From Methylobacter sp. S3L5C (GTDB taxonomy: Bacteria > Pseudomonadota > Gammaproteobacteria > Methylococcales > Methylomonadaceae), in NCBI RefSeq assembly GCF_022788635.1, contig NZ_CP076024.1, positions 2,232,001 through 2,296,000 on the forward strand: a stretch of 64,000 bases of DNA, given 5' to 3'. Position 1 is the first letter of the stretch; the number at the start of each line of letters is the position of its first letter. Below the pieces are notes generated by a model that searched no databases, was not told where the DNA came from, and saw only the letters and a program-made list of their open reading frames with translations. Of this stretch, positions 51,427 to 60,955 are shown in pieces. The translations under genes were made by a program, and so were the position numbers.

Positions 51427-53004
51427 ATGTCGTTGAAAAAACCAAAAACCATCTTGGCTATCTGGATTTTCTTGCTGTTATTGCTGGGGTTTACGTTTCA
51501 AAGCAGTCTGGAGATGATGGTTGATACCTGGATAAGTGTAGAGGAATATGGCCACGGTTTTTTTATACCTGCGATCAGTATTTATTTTTTATGGATTCGG
51601 CGACATGAACTAAAGTTTGTTGAGCAATTTAAAGACGCATGGCCCGGATTTATTATTGTTATCATGGGCTTGATGCTGGGTTTTTTAGGTGGACTGGCAA
51701 CCTTAAAAACCGTTGAACAATATGCCTTTATTGTTACGTTAACCGGCATGTTTACCATTGCATTTGGTTTGCCAGGCTTGCGTGTGGGTGCAATACCTTT
51801 ACTGTTTTTGCTGTTCATGGTGCCATTTCCGTCATTTATTCTCAATAACTTGTCAGCTAAATTACAATTAATTTCATCATGGTTAGGTGTTGAGTTTATT
51901 CGCGCCTGCGACATCATGGTGTATCTTGAAGGTAATGTTATTGATCTGGGTATTTACAAGTTACAAGTAGTGGAAGCTTGCAGTGGTCTCCGTTATTTAT
52001 TTCCCCTCGCCAGTCTATCTTTTTTGTGTGCCTACTTGTTTAAAGGTCCTTTTTGGCAAAAAGCCCTGATTTTTCTTTCTTCAGCGCCGCTAACCATATT
52101 TATGAACAGCTTTCGCATTGGTGTTATAGGCGTTATGGTCGATAACTGGGGAACCGAAATGGCAGAAGGCTTTTTACATGATTTTGAAGGCTGGGTTGTC
52201 TTTTTGTTGTGTATGGCGTTATTATTTGTTGAAATGTGGCTGTTTTCCAGGCTTAGTGGGAAAAAAGTGGCCTTTAACGAACTGGTGTTAATTCCCAGCG
52301 AATGGTCAGGCAACGCCAAGCAGCCTAATTTGGAAGTTAAATTTAATAAATCGATATTTCTGTTGTTGGTTTTACTTGTTGGTAGTGCCATTGGTTCCGG
52401 TTTTATACAGGAACGGGAAGATATTATTCCTGCTCGTAAAGCCTTTCTTAACTTTCCATTGCATATAGATAGATGGGAAGGGCGGAATGATTACCTTAGC
52501 CAATATTATCTGAATGAGTTAAAACTGACCGATTACGCCATTATTAATTATTCACGGCCAGAATCAGGTAGTACGATTAATTTCTACAGTGCCTATTACG
52601 AGGCACAACGAAGAGGTGTTGCCGTACATTCACCCAAAGGTTGTATGCCTGGCGATGGTTGGCAAATTACCCAGTTTGGCCAGCTTAATTTTCCGGATAT
52701 AACTGTTGACGGTAATCAACTGGAGTTAAATCGTGCAGTTATTCAAAAAGGTGAAAGCAAGCAGTTGGTTTACTACTGGTTTCAGCAACGGGGTCGGACG
52801 GTAACTAATGAATACTTGGTGAAATGGTATTTGTTTTATGATGCCCTTACCATGAACCGTACTGACGGTGCTTTAATAAGGCTGGTTACCAGTGTCGGAC
52901 AAGCCGAAGACTTAGAAAAAGCCGATCAACGCTTGCAAGCTTTTATAAAAGAACTGGCACCCCAATTACCGGCATACATCCCCGGAAAATTGGTAGCGAA
53001 ATAA
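51427..53004 (+). CDS. xrtA: Exosortase A fused to EpsI domain
   Basis: About 525 aa from ATG 51427; an in-frame ATG ten codons upstream is an alternative. The N-terminal ~300 residues are a multi-helix exosortase with the catalytic triad in EACSGLRY (Cys, ~residue 185), NSFRIG (Arg, ~229) and FLHDFEG (His, ~251). The C-terminal ~190 residues are an EpsI/DUF3485 domain (FPLHIDRWEGR, HSPKGCMPGDGW, YYWFQQRGR). This is the exosortase A layout. It should cleave PEP-CTERM tails of proteins such as that at 21699 and hand them to the exopolysaccharide surface. Confidence 0.95.
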   Translation: MSLKKPKTILAIWIFLLLLLGFTFQSSLEMMVDTWISVEEYGHGFFIPAISIYFLWIRRHELKFVEQFKDAWPGFIIVIMGLMLGFLGGLATLKTVEQYAFIVTLTGMFTIAFGLPGLRVGAIPLLFLLFMVPFPSFILNNLSAKLQLISSWLGVEFIRACDIMVYLEGNVIDLGIYKLQVVEACSGLRYLFPLASLSFLCAYLFKGPFWQKALIFLSSAPLTIFMNSFRIGVIGVMVDNWGTEMAEGFLHDFEGWVVFLLCMALLFVEMWLFSRLSGKKVAFNELVLIPSEWSGNAKQPNLEVKFNKSIFLLLVLLVGSAIGSGFIQEREDIIPARKAFLNFPLHIDRWEGRNDYLSQYYLNELKLTDYAIINYSRPESGSTINFYSAYYEAQRRGVAVHSPKGCMPGDGWQITQFGQLNFPDITVDGNQLELNRAVIQKGESKQLVYYWFQQRGRTVTNEYLVKWYLFYDALTMNRTDGALIRLVTSVGQAEDLEKADQRLQAFIKELAPQLPAYIPGKLVAK

Positions 53005-53019
53005 AACCAATTTTTAATG

Positions 53020-53062
53020 CACCATGAAGATATGAAGAACCATTTTTAGTCTTCGTGGTGAG
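53020..53062. repeat. Short worn copy of the CACCACGAAG inverted repeat
   Basis: CACCATGAAGATATGAAGAAC and, 10 bases on, CTTCGTGGTGAG form a decayed inverted repeat of the family at 13785-13859. Lies between xrtA and gmd. Confidence 0.6.
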
Positions 53063-53148
53063 AATGTTTTAAAATTTTGTGCTTTACCTGTTATTAAAAG
53101 AAAATACGTTTTTATCCATCAATAAATTTAAGTTAACAAGGAACCATA

Positions 53149-54270
53149 GTGAGTAAAAAAGTTGCATTAATAACCGGTGTTACCGGACAAGATGGTTCAT
53201 ATCTGGCCGAACTTTTACTGGAAAAAGGTTATGAAGTTCACGGTATCAAACGGCGTTCATCGCTCTTTAATACGCAACGGGTTGATCATATTTATCAAGA
53301 TCCACATATCACTGATCCCAAGTTTTATCTGCATTACGGCGATTTAACCGATAGTTCCAATTTAACCCGTATTTTAAGTGAAACCCAACCGGATGAAGTT
53401 TATAACTTGGGTGCGATGAGCCATGTTGCGGTGTCCTTTGAATCACCTGAATATACGGCTGATGTCGATGGTATTGGCACGTTGCGGTTGCTTGAGGCTA
53501 TCCGTTTTTTAAAGTTGGAAAAGAAAACTCGTTTTTATCAGGCTTCAACTTCAGAGCTTTACGGACTGGTACAGGAAACCCCGCAAAAGGAAACTACGCC
53601 ATTTTACCCTCGCTCACCTTATGCGGTTGCCAAGCTTTATGCTTACTGGATTACGGTCAATTACCGTGAAGCCTATAACATGTTTGCCTGTAACGGTATT
53701 TTGTTTAACCACGAATCTCCGCGTCGGGGTGAAACTTTTGTAACCCGCAAAATAACGCGTGGCCTTAGTAATATTGCCATGGGTCTGGAGCAATGTTTAT
53801 TCATGGGGAATATGGATTCACTCAGGGATTGGGGACATGCGAAAGATTTTGTACGCATGCAATGGATGATGATGCAACAAGAACAGCCCGAAGATTTTGT
53901 TATCGCTACCGGCGTACAGTATACAGTTAGGCAGTTTATTGAAATGTCTGCCGGCGAACTGGGAATCACCCTTCGTTGGGAAGGCACTGGCGTTGATGAA
54001 AAAGGCTTTGTTGATACACTGGAAGGCGATAAAGCACCCGGTTTAAAAATCGGCCAAAATATAGTCGCCATTGATTCCCGTTACTTTAGACCGGCTGAAG
54101 TGGAAACCTTATTGGGAGATCCTTCCAAAGCCAAAGAAAAACTCGGTTGGGTACCACAAATTACCTTACAGGAAATGATCAGTGAAATGGTCGCTTTTGA
54201 TCTTGATGAAGCCAGAAAACATGCGCTGCTAAAAGAACAAGGCTATAACATTGCCGTTAGCCGGGAATAA
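53149..54270 (+). CDS. gmd: GDP-mannose 4,6-dehydratase
   Basis: 373 aa extended SDR enzyme converting GDP-D-mannose to GDP-4-keto-6-deoxy-D-mannose. The NADP-binding [18 protein letters not shown] is at the N-terminus, STSELYG and the [10 protein letters not shown] catalytic Tyr-Lys lie mid-protein, and [16 protein letters not shown] is the family signature. GTG start with AAGGA upstream. fcl follows after 4 bp, so the pair makes GDP-L-fucose for the exopolysaccharide. The length matches E. coli Gmd. Confidence 0.97.
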   Translation: MSKKVALITGVTGQDGSYLAELLLEKGYEVHGIKRRSSLFNTQRVDHIYQDPHITDPKFYLHYGDLTDSSNLTRILSETQPDEVYNLGAMSHVAVSFESPEYTADVDGIGTLRLLEAIRFLKLEKKTRFYQASTSELYGLVQETPQKETTPFYPRSPYAVAKLYAYWITVNYREAYNMFACNGILFNHESPRRGETFVTRKITRGLSNIAMGLEQCLFMGNMDSLRDWGHAKDFVRMQWMMMQQEQPEDFVIATGVQYTVRQFIEMSAGELGITLRWEGTGVDEKGFVDTLEGDKAPGLKIGQNIVAIDSRYFRPAEVETLLGDPSKAKEKLGWVPQITLQEMISEMVAFDLDEARKHALLKEQGYNIAVSRE

Positions 54271-54274
54271 GCAC

Positions 54275-55249
54275 ATGACCGATAAACAACAAAAAATCTA
54301 TGTGGCTGGGCACCGTGGCATGGTCGGTTCTGCCATTGTCAAACAGTTAAATGATGCCGGGTTTAACAATATTGTTGTACGCACTCATGCCCAGCTGGAT
54401 TTAACCGACCAGGCCGGCGTACGCGAATTTATGCAGCAAGAGCAACCCAAGCAAATTATTCTGGCTGCCGCCAAAGTGGGCGGCATTCACGCTAATAATA
54501 CTTATCCGGCTGAATTTATTTACGAAAACCTGATGGTGGAAGCCAATGTCATCCATCAAGCTTGGGCGGCAGATTGCGAGAAATTACTCTTTTTAGGTAG
54601 CTCTTGTATTTACCCCAAGCTTGCTGCTCAGCCCATGCAAGAAAGCGCTTTGTTGACCGGCGGGTTGGAAGCGACCAATGAGCCTTATGCTATCGCCAAA
54701 ATTGCCGGTATCAAACTTTGTGAGTCTTATAATCGTCAGTATGGTACGGATTATCGCTCAGTTATGCCGACCAATCTCTATGGTGAGAACGACAACTTTC
54801 ATTTGGAAAACAGCCATGTTATTCCTGCCATGATCAGAAAGTTTCATGATGCCAAAATCAATCAGTCTCCTACTGTGACTCTCTGGGGTACAGGCACTGC
54901 GAGGCGTGAATTTTTGCATGTCGATGATATGGCCGCCGCGTGTTTGCATGTGCTGGGTTTAAGTAAAGAACATTATCAGGCCCATACTGAGCCGATGCTG
55001 TCACACTTTAATGTCGGTGCAGGAGAAGATGTTACCATTCGTGTATTGGCCGAAACCATTCAGCAGGTCGTAGGGTTTAAAGGTGATATTATCTGGGATA
55101 GCAGCAAGCCCGACGGTACTCCCAGAAAACTAATGGATATCAGTAAAATCAAGTCATTGGATTGGCAACCACAAATAACACTTAACGATGGCTTGGTCAG
55201 CACTTATCGCTGGTTTGTGGAACATCATAGTGAGATAAAAGCGCAATAA
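54275..55249 (+). CDS. fcl: GDP-L-fucose synthase
   Basis: 324 aa from ATG 54275; a TTG further upstream overlaps gmd and is unlikely. SDR epimerase-reductase with [28 protein letters not shown] and YAIAKIAG (catalytic Tyr-Lys), and the C-terminal [11 protein letters not shown]. It converts the Gmd product to GDP-L-fucose. The downstream gene is convergent. Confidence 0.96.
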   Translation: MTDKQQKIYVAGHRGMVGSAIVKQLNDAGFNNIVVRTHAQLDLTDQAGVREFMQQEQPKQIILAAAKVGGIHANNTYPAEFIYENLMVEANVIHQAWAADCEKLLFLGSSCIYPKLAAQPMQESALLTGGLEATNEPYAIAKIAGIKLCESYNRQYGTDYRSVMPTNLYGENDNFHLENSHVIPAMIRKFHDAKINQSPTVTLWGTGTARREFLHVDDMAAACLHVLGLSKEHYQAHTEPMLSHFNVGAGEDVTIRVLAETIQQVVGFKGDIIWDSSKPDGTPRKLMDISKIKSLDWQPQITLNDGLVSTYRWFVEHHSEIKAQ

Positions 55250-55373
55250 AAGCTGGGAATTAATCTTTCGAGTAATTTAAACTAGAGGAATGATCTAAGG
55301 GTAAATGAACGTATATAGCTGCAGGTTTTGGGTTTAATGAAGCTTTAGCCTTGGTCTGTAACGTTATTTCGTG

Positions 55374-55655
55374 CTAAAAGCCTTTAGAACAAACCTCTTT
55401 AATTTTATTGGCATCGGAGGTGATGATTCGTGATTTTTCTACCCGGCTTAATTTTTTTAGGTCAATTTCACGTTTTGATGCGGAACTGCGGTTATGCCCG
55501 GGTTCCAGGTAAACCAGCTGTTTGGGTTGGCGGCCGCGAAAATATTTTGCTCCCTGTCCATTTGCATGTTGGTTGAAGCGTCTGGAAACATCGATAGTGA
55601 TGCCGGTGTACAGGCTGTTGTCGCTACAGAGAATGATATAGACAGACCAGTTCAT
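55374..55655 (-). CDS. GIY-YIG nuclease family protein
   Basis: 93 aa, a whole-protein GIY-YIG domain: VYIILCSDNSLYTGITIDVSRRFNQH carries the YI...YTG motif and the catalytic Arg, and YLEPGHNRSSASKREIDLKKLSR the Glu/Lys helix. The length is usual for the YhbQ/SLX1-like single-domain group. Cellular role is unknown, possibly DNA repair. The C-terminal CSKGF tail is not conserved in the family as far as I recall. Confidence 0.9.
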   Translation of the reverse strand: MNWSVYIILCSDNSLYTGITIDVSRRFNQHANGQGAKYFRGRQPKQLVYLEPGHNRSSASKREIDLKKLSRVEKSRIITSDANKIKEVCSKGF

Positions 55656-55794
55656 AAAAGTTTTATCTTGAAAAAATATTGGTCTACGAAAAGCACAAAA
55701 AATAAATCAGACTATATTACTCAAAGTGCCACACCTATGTATGCGATATAGTCTTTCAGAAATTAAATGTCCATTCGCGTCGTTGTCAGTTTAT

Positions 55795-55827
55795 ACAGTT
55801 AACATCTTTTGAAAGGATGTTATCTGT
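55795..55827. repeat. Imperfect 33-bp palindrome of the 10131 family
   Basis: Left arm ACAGTTAACATCTTTT, one central G, right arm AAAGGATGTTATCTGT; 14 of 16 arm positions pair. Same length and ACAGATA-CATCC-TT design as the palindromes at 10131 and 13004. Sits downstream of def. Confidence 0.7.
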
Positions 55828-55885
55828 TAGTATCGAAATTATTTATCCGAGAATCATATAGTAGGATTATCAATCCGATATCTCT

Positions 55886-56455
55886 TTAATCGTTTTCGCA
55901 GGAAATCCCCGAAGCCTTATTCAGCGGTAGCGCTAAAAGTCTAAAATATTCACTTTCAGCAACAATGTCCCTGTTATCTTCAACCCTGTCCAGATAAACC
56001 TTGCCTTCCAGATGATCAAATTCATGCTGAAAGACTCGTGCAACAAAGCCTTCCATTTCTGTTTCCACTAAATCGCCTTGTTCATTCGTATAAGTAATCT
56101 TTATATCTTTATATCTTGGCACTAAAGCGCGGATACCTGGAATACTTAAACAACCTTCCCAGTCTTTTTCCCTGATATCCGATAACGTTTTAAAGACCGG
56201 ATTAATCATTACCGTCGGTTCCATTAGCGGAGCGTTAGGGTAACGCAGGGAAGGGCGTGAGGCAATAATGATAATCCGTTTTGATATGCTAATCTGAGGC
56301 GCAGCAATACCGACACCTTGAGTTGTTGCCAGGGTGTCTTGCAGGGTTTTAATCAGTTGCCGTATTTCAGCGCCCTGACTATCGTTAACCGCTTGGGCTT
56401 GCAGGCGTAGAACCGGGGCACCTAATTGAACAATTTCGCTTATAGTCGTCGTCAT
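55886..56455 (-). CDS. def: Peptide deformylase
   Basis: 189 aa metallo-deformylase that removes N-formyl from nascent proteins. All three motifs are present: GVGIAAPQI, EGCLSIPG (metal Cys) and QHEFDHLEG (HExxH-type metal His pair and catalytic Glu). The start overlaps the ppk stop (TAATG), so it is coupled to the upstream gene. It has the longer C-terminus seen in secondary deformylases, so another def may exist elsewhere. Confidence 0.95.
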   Translation of the reverse strand: MTTTISEIVQLGAPVLRLQAQAVNDSQGAEIRQLIKTLQDTLATTQGVGIAAPQISISKRIIIIASRPSLRYPNAPLMEPTVMINPVFKTLSDIREKDWEGCLSIPGIRALVPRYKDIKITYTNEQGDLVETEMEGFVARVFQHEFDHLEGKVYLDRVEDNRDIVAESEYFRLLALPLNKASGISCEND

Positions 56456-59223
56456 TATGATGCCTGCAACTCGTTTAAAATCATTAATTGGGCTTGTACG
56501 GGTTCTTCATTGCTCACATTTAATAATTGTAGATAACTGCCATCAGGCTGTAACAGCCAGGCTTGCGTATTATCTTGTAAATACAAATCCAGGTTATGTA
56601 ATATACGTCTATAAAGACGTTTACTTTCAATAGGGAAGCATATTTCTACGCGCCGGAACATATTGCGATTCATTAAATCTGCGCTGGAGGCGTAAACTTC
56701 CTGATTGCCATCATTAGAAAATGCATAAATCCGTGCATGCTCCAGAAAGCGTCCAATAATGGCACGAACTTCTATATTGTCAGAGACGCCAGTAATACCC
56801 GGCCTTAGGCAGCAAATACCCCGAACAATTAATTTAACTTCAACGCCAGCCTGGGATGCCCGGTAAAGTGCTTGAATGGATTGTTCTTCAACGATGGCAT
56901 TAATTTGAATGATGATTTTTGCCGGCTTGCCATTTTTGGCATGGGTGATTTCCCGCTCGATTTTTTCAAGTATCCCGGTATGTAAGGTAAAGGGCGATTG
57001 CAGTAATTTATTTAATTTGGTTACTTTGCCTAAACTGGTCAGTTGTGCAAAGACTCGCCGGACATCTTCACCCAATTCCTTATTACAGGAAAACAAGCCA
57101 TAGTCGGTGTAAATTTGTGCAGTTTTAGGGTGGTAGTTACCCGTGCCCAAATGCACATAATTTCTCAATACTTTGCCTTCCCGTCGTAATACCAGGCACA
57201 TTTTGGCATGCGTTTTGTAGCCCACAACCCCATAGACCACATGCACTGCCGCTTCCTGTAATTTGGAGGCTAAATCAATATTGGCTTTTTCATCAAATCT
57301 TGCTCTTAACTCAATAACAACAGTGACTTCCTTACCCGCTCGCGCCGCTCTTATTAATGCAGCAACGATCGGTGAGTCAGCACCGGTACGGTAGAGCGTT
57401 TGTTTAATGGCCAGCACTTCTGGCGATGCTGCTGCCTGGCGTAAAAAATCAACGACAGGTGAGAAAGATTCAAACGGTTGATGTAATAAAATATCATGGC
57501 GTTTAATGGCGGCAAAAATATCTTTATTTCTGGCCAGTTGCGGCGGAACGCTGGGTTTAAAGGGTGTAAACTTAAGGTCTGGCCGATCAACGAGATTATT
57601 GATTTCCTGGATTCTATTCAAATTAACGGGGCCATCGACTAAAAATAATCGATCCCTGCTTAACTCAAAGCGCTCCAATAAAAAACTAACGGTATCATCC
57701 GGACACGCAGCATCTATTTCCAGACGCACTTCATCGCCATAATTACGCATGGCCAGCTCGCCTTCAACGGCCAGTAATAAATCATCAATGGCATCATCAT
57801 CGACAAAAAAGTCACTGTTTCGGGTAACCCTAAATTGATGACAACCTTTAACAATCATGCCGTTAAATAATTCACTAACAAAAGCATGAATAATGGATGA
57901 TAAAAATACAAAATCAGCCGGACCGCTTTGCGTCTCTTCGATTGGTAATTGAATAATGCGTGGCAATGCTCTTGGGGCTTGTAAAATAGCTCTGCCGCTA
58001 TTTCTGCCAAAGGCATCTTTTCCGGTTAAGGAAATAATAAAATTTAAACTCTTGTTGAGTATGCGCGGGAAAGGGTGTGCAGAATCCAGACCAACAGGTG
58101 TTAATATAGGCAGTAATTCATCATTAAAATAATTGGCCAGCCATTTATGTTGCGCTTCGGTCCAGTCGTTACGGCGAACAAAACGAATGTTTTCAGCATT
58201 AAGTGAAGGGATTAAAATTTCATTAAGAACTTGATATTGCTCTTCTACCAACTTATGTGCATAAATAGAAATTTGTTCCAACTGCTCATTGGGAGTTAAA
58301 CCATCCGGCCCAATGGCTTTTGGATCAATAGCGACCATTTCCATAACACTGGCAACCCGAACCTCAAAAAACTCATCCAGATTTGAGCAGGAAATACATA
58401 AGTAGTTGAGTCGCTCAAGCAATGGTACCGCTTCATTTTTTGCTTGCGCCAAAACCCGTTTGTTAAATTCCAGCAAGCTTAAGTCCCGATTGATATAAAG
58501 TTCCGGATTTTCAAGATTGATTGTTTCAATGATTTCGTTTGTATGCATTTTCTTCTGTGAATTTTCGGGTATTATGCCGGTAATAAAAAGATGTCGGTCA
58601 CTGGTTTGTACGATATGTAAATTCAAACCTGCTAGTGCCAATTGTGCAGTAATTTCTTCCAAGCTAAAAGCCGCCAGCAAAGAATGATAAAAATCTCGTT
58701 GCAGAATTTCAGGTTCATTGGCGGCATAGTTAGCCATCATTATTTGCGCATCCTCAATACAGGCGGGGCGCAATAAATCCATAATAATGACACGAGTACC
58801 TGGTCTCGAATATTTTTTTATGGTTTCCCAAAGTACCTGCGGATCCGGCAAATGGTGCAAGAGACTATTGCTAAAAATTATTTCATAATCAGATTGCGGT
58901 AATGTGACGTCAGGTAATAAACCTTTAATAAAGCTTATACGGTCTGACAGATCAACTGGTAATGCTGCTTTCGCATAATTTAGCATGGGCTGCGAACCGT
59001 CAACTGCATGTATCTTACTGAAAGGAAAAGCCTTGGCAAAGCGGCAACTGATATCGCCGGGACCGCACCCTAAATCTAATGCTGTGCCGCGAAACTCGGG
59101 GTCATTAATAAACCGTTTTAGTTGTTGTATAAAGTCATTATGCGGTATTTCAAAGTCAGCTTCGGCGTAAGCTTTTACTTGGCTTTCATCTTCCATTAAC
59201 TCGGGTTCCAATAATCGATTCAT
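56455..59223 (-). CDS. ppk1: SAM methyltransferase-polyphosphate kinase 1 fusion
   Basis: 922 aa in one frame. Residues 1-~220 are a class I methyltransferase (ALDLGCGPGDISC at 48-60, IFSNSLLHHLPDP, RVIIMDLLRP). From Met226 a complete PPK1 follows (697 aa; E. coli Ppk is 688): YINRDLSLLEFNKRVL, NLDEFFEVRVA, TPVGLDSAHPFP, and the two catalytic His regions GYKTHAKMCLV and EHARIYAFSN. PPK1 makes polyphosphate from ATP. The linker has no stop, so a fusion product is possible. Met226 (58548) has only an AGAAG-like site, so separate internal initiation also cannot be excluded. It overlaps the upstream PLP gene by ATGA and def downstream by TAATG, forming a three-gene operon. Confidence 0.9.
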   Translation of the reverse strand: MNRLLEPELMEDESQVKAYAEADFEIPHNDFIQQLKRFINDPEFRGTALDLGCGPGDISCRFAKAFPFSKIHAVDGSQPMLNYAKAALPVDLSDRISFIKGLLPDVTLPQSDYEIIFSNSLLHHLPDPQVLWETIKKYSRPGTRVIIMDLLRPACIEDAQIMMANYAANEPEILQRDFYHSLLAAFSLEEITAQLALAGLNLHIVQTSDRHLFITGIIPENSQKKMHTNEIIETINLENPELYINRDLSLLEFNKRVLAQAKNEAVPLLERLNYLCISCSNLDEFFEVRVASVMEMVAIDPKAIGPDGLTPNEQLEQISIYAHKLVEEQYQVLNEILIPSLNAENIRFVRRNDWTEAQHKWLANYFNDELLPILTPVGLDSAHPFPRILNKSLNFIISLTGKDAFGRNSGRAILQAPRALPRIIQLPIEETQSGPADFVFLSSIIHAFVSELFNGMIVKGCHQFRVTRNSDFFVDDDAIDDLLLAVEGELAMRNYGDEVRLEIDAACPDDTVSFLLERFELSRDRLFLVDGPVNLNRIQEINNLVDRPDLKFTPFKPSVPPQLARNKDIFAAIKRHDILLHQPFESFSPVVDFLRQAAASPEVLAIKQTLYRTGADSPIVAALIRAARAGKEVTVVIELRARFDEKANIDLASKLQEAAVHVVYGVVGYKTHAKMCLVLRREGKVLRNYVHLGTGNYHPKTAQIYTDYGLFSCNKELGEDVRRVFAQLTSLGKVTKLNKLLQSPFTLHTGILEKIEREITHAKNGKPAKIIIQINAIVEEQSIQALYRASQAGVEVKLIVRGICCLRPGITGVSDNIEVRAIIGRFLEHARIYAFSNDGNQEVYASSADLMNRNMFRRVEICFPIESKRLYRRILHNLDLYLQDNTQAWLLQPDGSYLQLLNVSNEEPVQAQLMILNELQAS

Positions 59224-60125
59224 ACTGAATATCCTCTTTTTCCTTGCAAGCCACCGGTATGAACAGCAATAAGTCGTTGGCCCGGTTTAAAAAACTGCTT
59301 GGTGATTAAATCGTAAAGTGCATACATCATTTTTCCGGTATAAACAGGTTCAAGGGGAATATTGGTTTTACATTCAAAATCGGTAATAAATGTCATAAGT
59401 TCAGGTTTCGTTGTCGCAAAACCACCAAAGTGATAATCCAGGTTAATCTGCCAGTTAGTAAAAGCACATGGCAATAAATTCTTAACATCAGTCTGTAAAA
59501 ATCCGGCATTTTTTAATGCCGCAAAACCCAAGACGGCTACTGACCCAGGAGCTGCCTTAATAATACCCGCTAATGTAGCGCCTGTTCCACAGGGTACGCA
59601 AAGCGTGTCGTAAAGAATATCTATTTCGTTAACCAGTTCTGCAACACCTTTTAACGCCAAGGCTTGAGCCCCGCCTTCCGGCAGCCAGTATTGCCGGGGT
59701 TTTAAGCCAGGTAAATCATGACAGCCTTTATATTGTCGCAAAAGCCTGTAATCAGAACGGGAGACAAATGTGAGTTCCATACCCCAGTTTTGTAGATCCA
59801 TTAAAGTTGGCGTTAATGTTGCCGGTTGCTCACCGCGAATAAACCCCTGCGTTTTCAACCCCAGAAGTTTACCTGTATAAGCCAGTGCATGTAAATGATT
59901 GGAATAAGCACCGCCCATACTGATGAGTGTATCAGCACCTGAAGACAATGCCTGATCAAGGCTGTATTTAAGTTTACGCCATTTATTTCCGGAAATAACG
60001 GGATGCAATAAGTCGTCGCGTTTTATCCATAATTCAATGTGGTATCGATCCAGCAGAGGGTCATCAATTTTTGTTAAAATCGATGGCTTGAAGGTTTTTT
60101 CCAACTTACTCAGTTCAGGGTGCAT
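59220..60125 (-). CDS. PLP-dependent ACC deaminase / D-cysteine desulfhydrase family enzyme
   Basis: 301 aa fold-type II PLP enzyme. The PLP lysine lies in SGNKWRKLKYSL and the Asn-binding loop in SMGGAYSNHLHALAY; GTGATLAGI is the phosphate-binding glycine loop and AVHTGGLQG the family C-terminal motif. True ACC deaminases and D-cysteine desulfhydrases cannot be told apart by eye; the short length favours the desulfhydrase-like group. Its start codon is only 2 bp from that of the divergent SRAP gene. First gene of the operon with ppk1 and def. Confidence 0.88.
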   Translation of the reverse strand: MHPELSKLEKTFKPSILTKIDDPLLDRYHIELWIKRDDLLHPVISGNKWRKLKYSLDQALSSGADTLISMGGAYSNHLHALAYTGKLLGLKTQGFIRGEQPATLTPTLMDLQNWGMELTFVSRSDYRLLRQYKGCHDLPGLKPRQYWLPEGGAQALALKGVAELVNEIDILYDTLCVPCGTGATLAGIIKAAPGSVAVLGFAALKNAGFLQTDVKNLLPCAFTNWQINLDYHFGGFATTKPELMTFITDFECKTNIPLEPVYTGKMMYALYDLITKQFFKPGQRLIAVHTGGLQGKRGYSV

Positions 60126-60127
60126 TT

Positions 60128-60793
60128 ATGTGTGGACGTTTTAACTTGATCGCAACAAAGCCGCAAATTATGGAACATTTTAGTTTGCAGCGCTTACCTG
60201 ATTATCAACCGGACTACAATATTCCACCAGGACAAAAAATAATTGCTGTGGTAAGGCTGGAAGATGGTAGCAACAAAGCCGTAAATTTGCACTGGGGTTT
60301 GATACCATCATGGAGCAAAGACCGTAAAATCTCCAGTCATTTGATTAATGCCAGAGTGGAAACATTAACTGAAAAGCCATCATTTAGAAAGGCTTATCAA
60401 CAGCGCCGTTGCCTGATTCCTGCAACCGGATTTTTTGAATGGCAAACTACAAAGGCGGGTAAACAGCCTTTCCATATTCATCAGCCGGAGTATGCTTTGT
60501 TCGCTTTCGCAGGGCTTTGGGAACATTGGGAGCATCAGCAGGAAACGGTTTATTCCTGCACTATTATTACCACGCCTGCCAACGCTAAAATAGCGCCTGT
60601 TCATGACCGTATGCCGGTTATTATCACGCCTGATTTTTATAATCGTTGGCTGGATAAAAAAACCACAACGATTAAAATGGCGGATTTTTTAACTGCCGAT
60701 GCTTACCGCACCATACAAATTACGCCGATCAGTGCCCGGGTTAATAATCCACTGCATAATGATATTGAGTGTTTAGCTGAGGTTTGTCGGTAA
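60128..60793 (+). CDS. SOS response-associated peptidase (SRAP/HMCES family)
   Basis: 221 aa. It starts MCGRFNL, with the invariant Cys2 that forms a thiazolidine crosslink with abasic sites in single-stranded DNA, so the start is certain. ARVETLTEKPSFRKAY, RCLIPATGFFEW (active-site Glu) and HDRMPVI are the remaining SRAP signatures. It protects abasic sites at replication forks (YedK-like). The length is usual. Confidence 0.95.
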   Translation: MCGRFNLIATKPQIMEHFSLQRLPDYQPDYNIPPGQKIIAVVRLEDGSNKAVNLHWGLIPSWSKDRKISSHLINARVETLTEKPSFRKAYQQRRCLIPATGFFEWQTTKAGKQPFHIHQPEYALFAFAGLWEHWEHQQETVYSCTIITTPANAKIAPVHDRMPVIITPDFYNRWLDKKTTTIKMADFLTADAYRTIQITPISARVNNPLHNDIECLAEVCR

Positions 60794-60955
60794 AAACTGA
60801 TTATCAAAAAGCGATTTGTTCACGAAAAACACGAAAAAAATTATAGGGATTCCCAGCATTTTTCAAAGAAGCTCAAAAGCAGTTAACACTTTTTTACAAA
60901 AAATGATGGGCTTAATTTTGATGTATTCAACGTTTATAAGCAGTTCTTCTTGAAA

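Noticed and set aside
55494-55751. Plus-strand ORF opposite the GIY-YIG gene
   Set aside because: It is antisense to a well-conserved domain and has no start signals.
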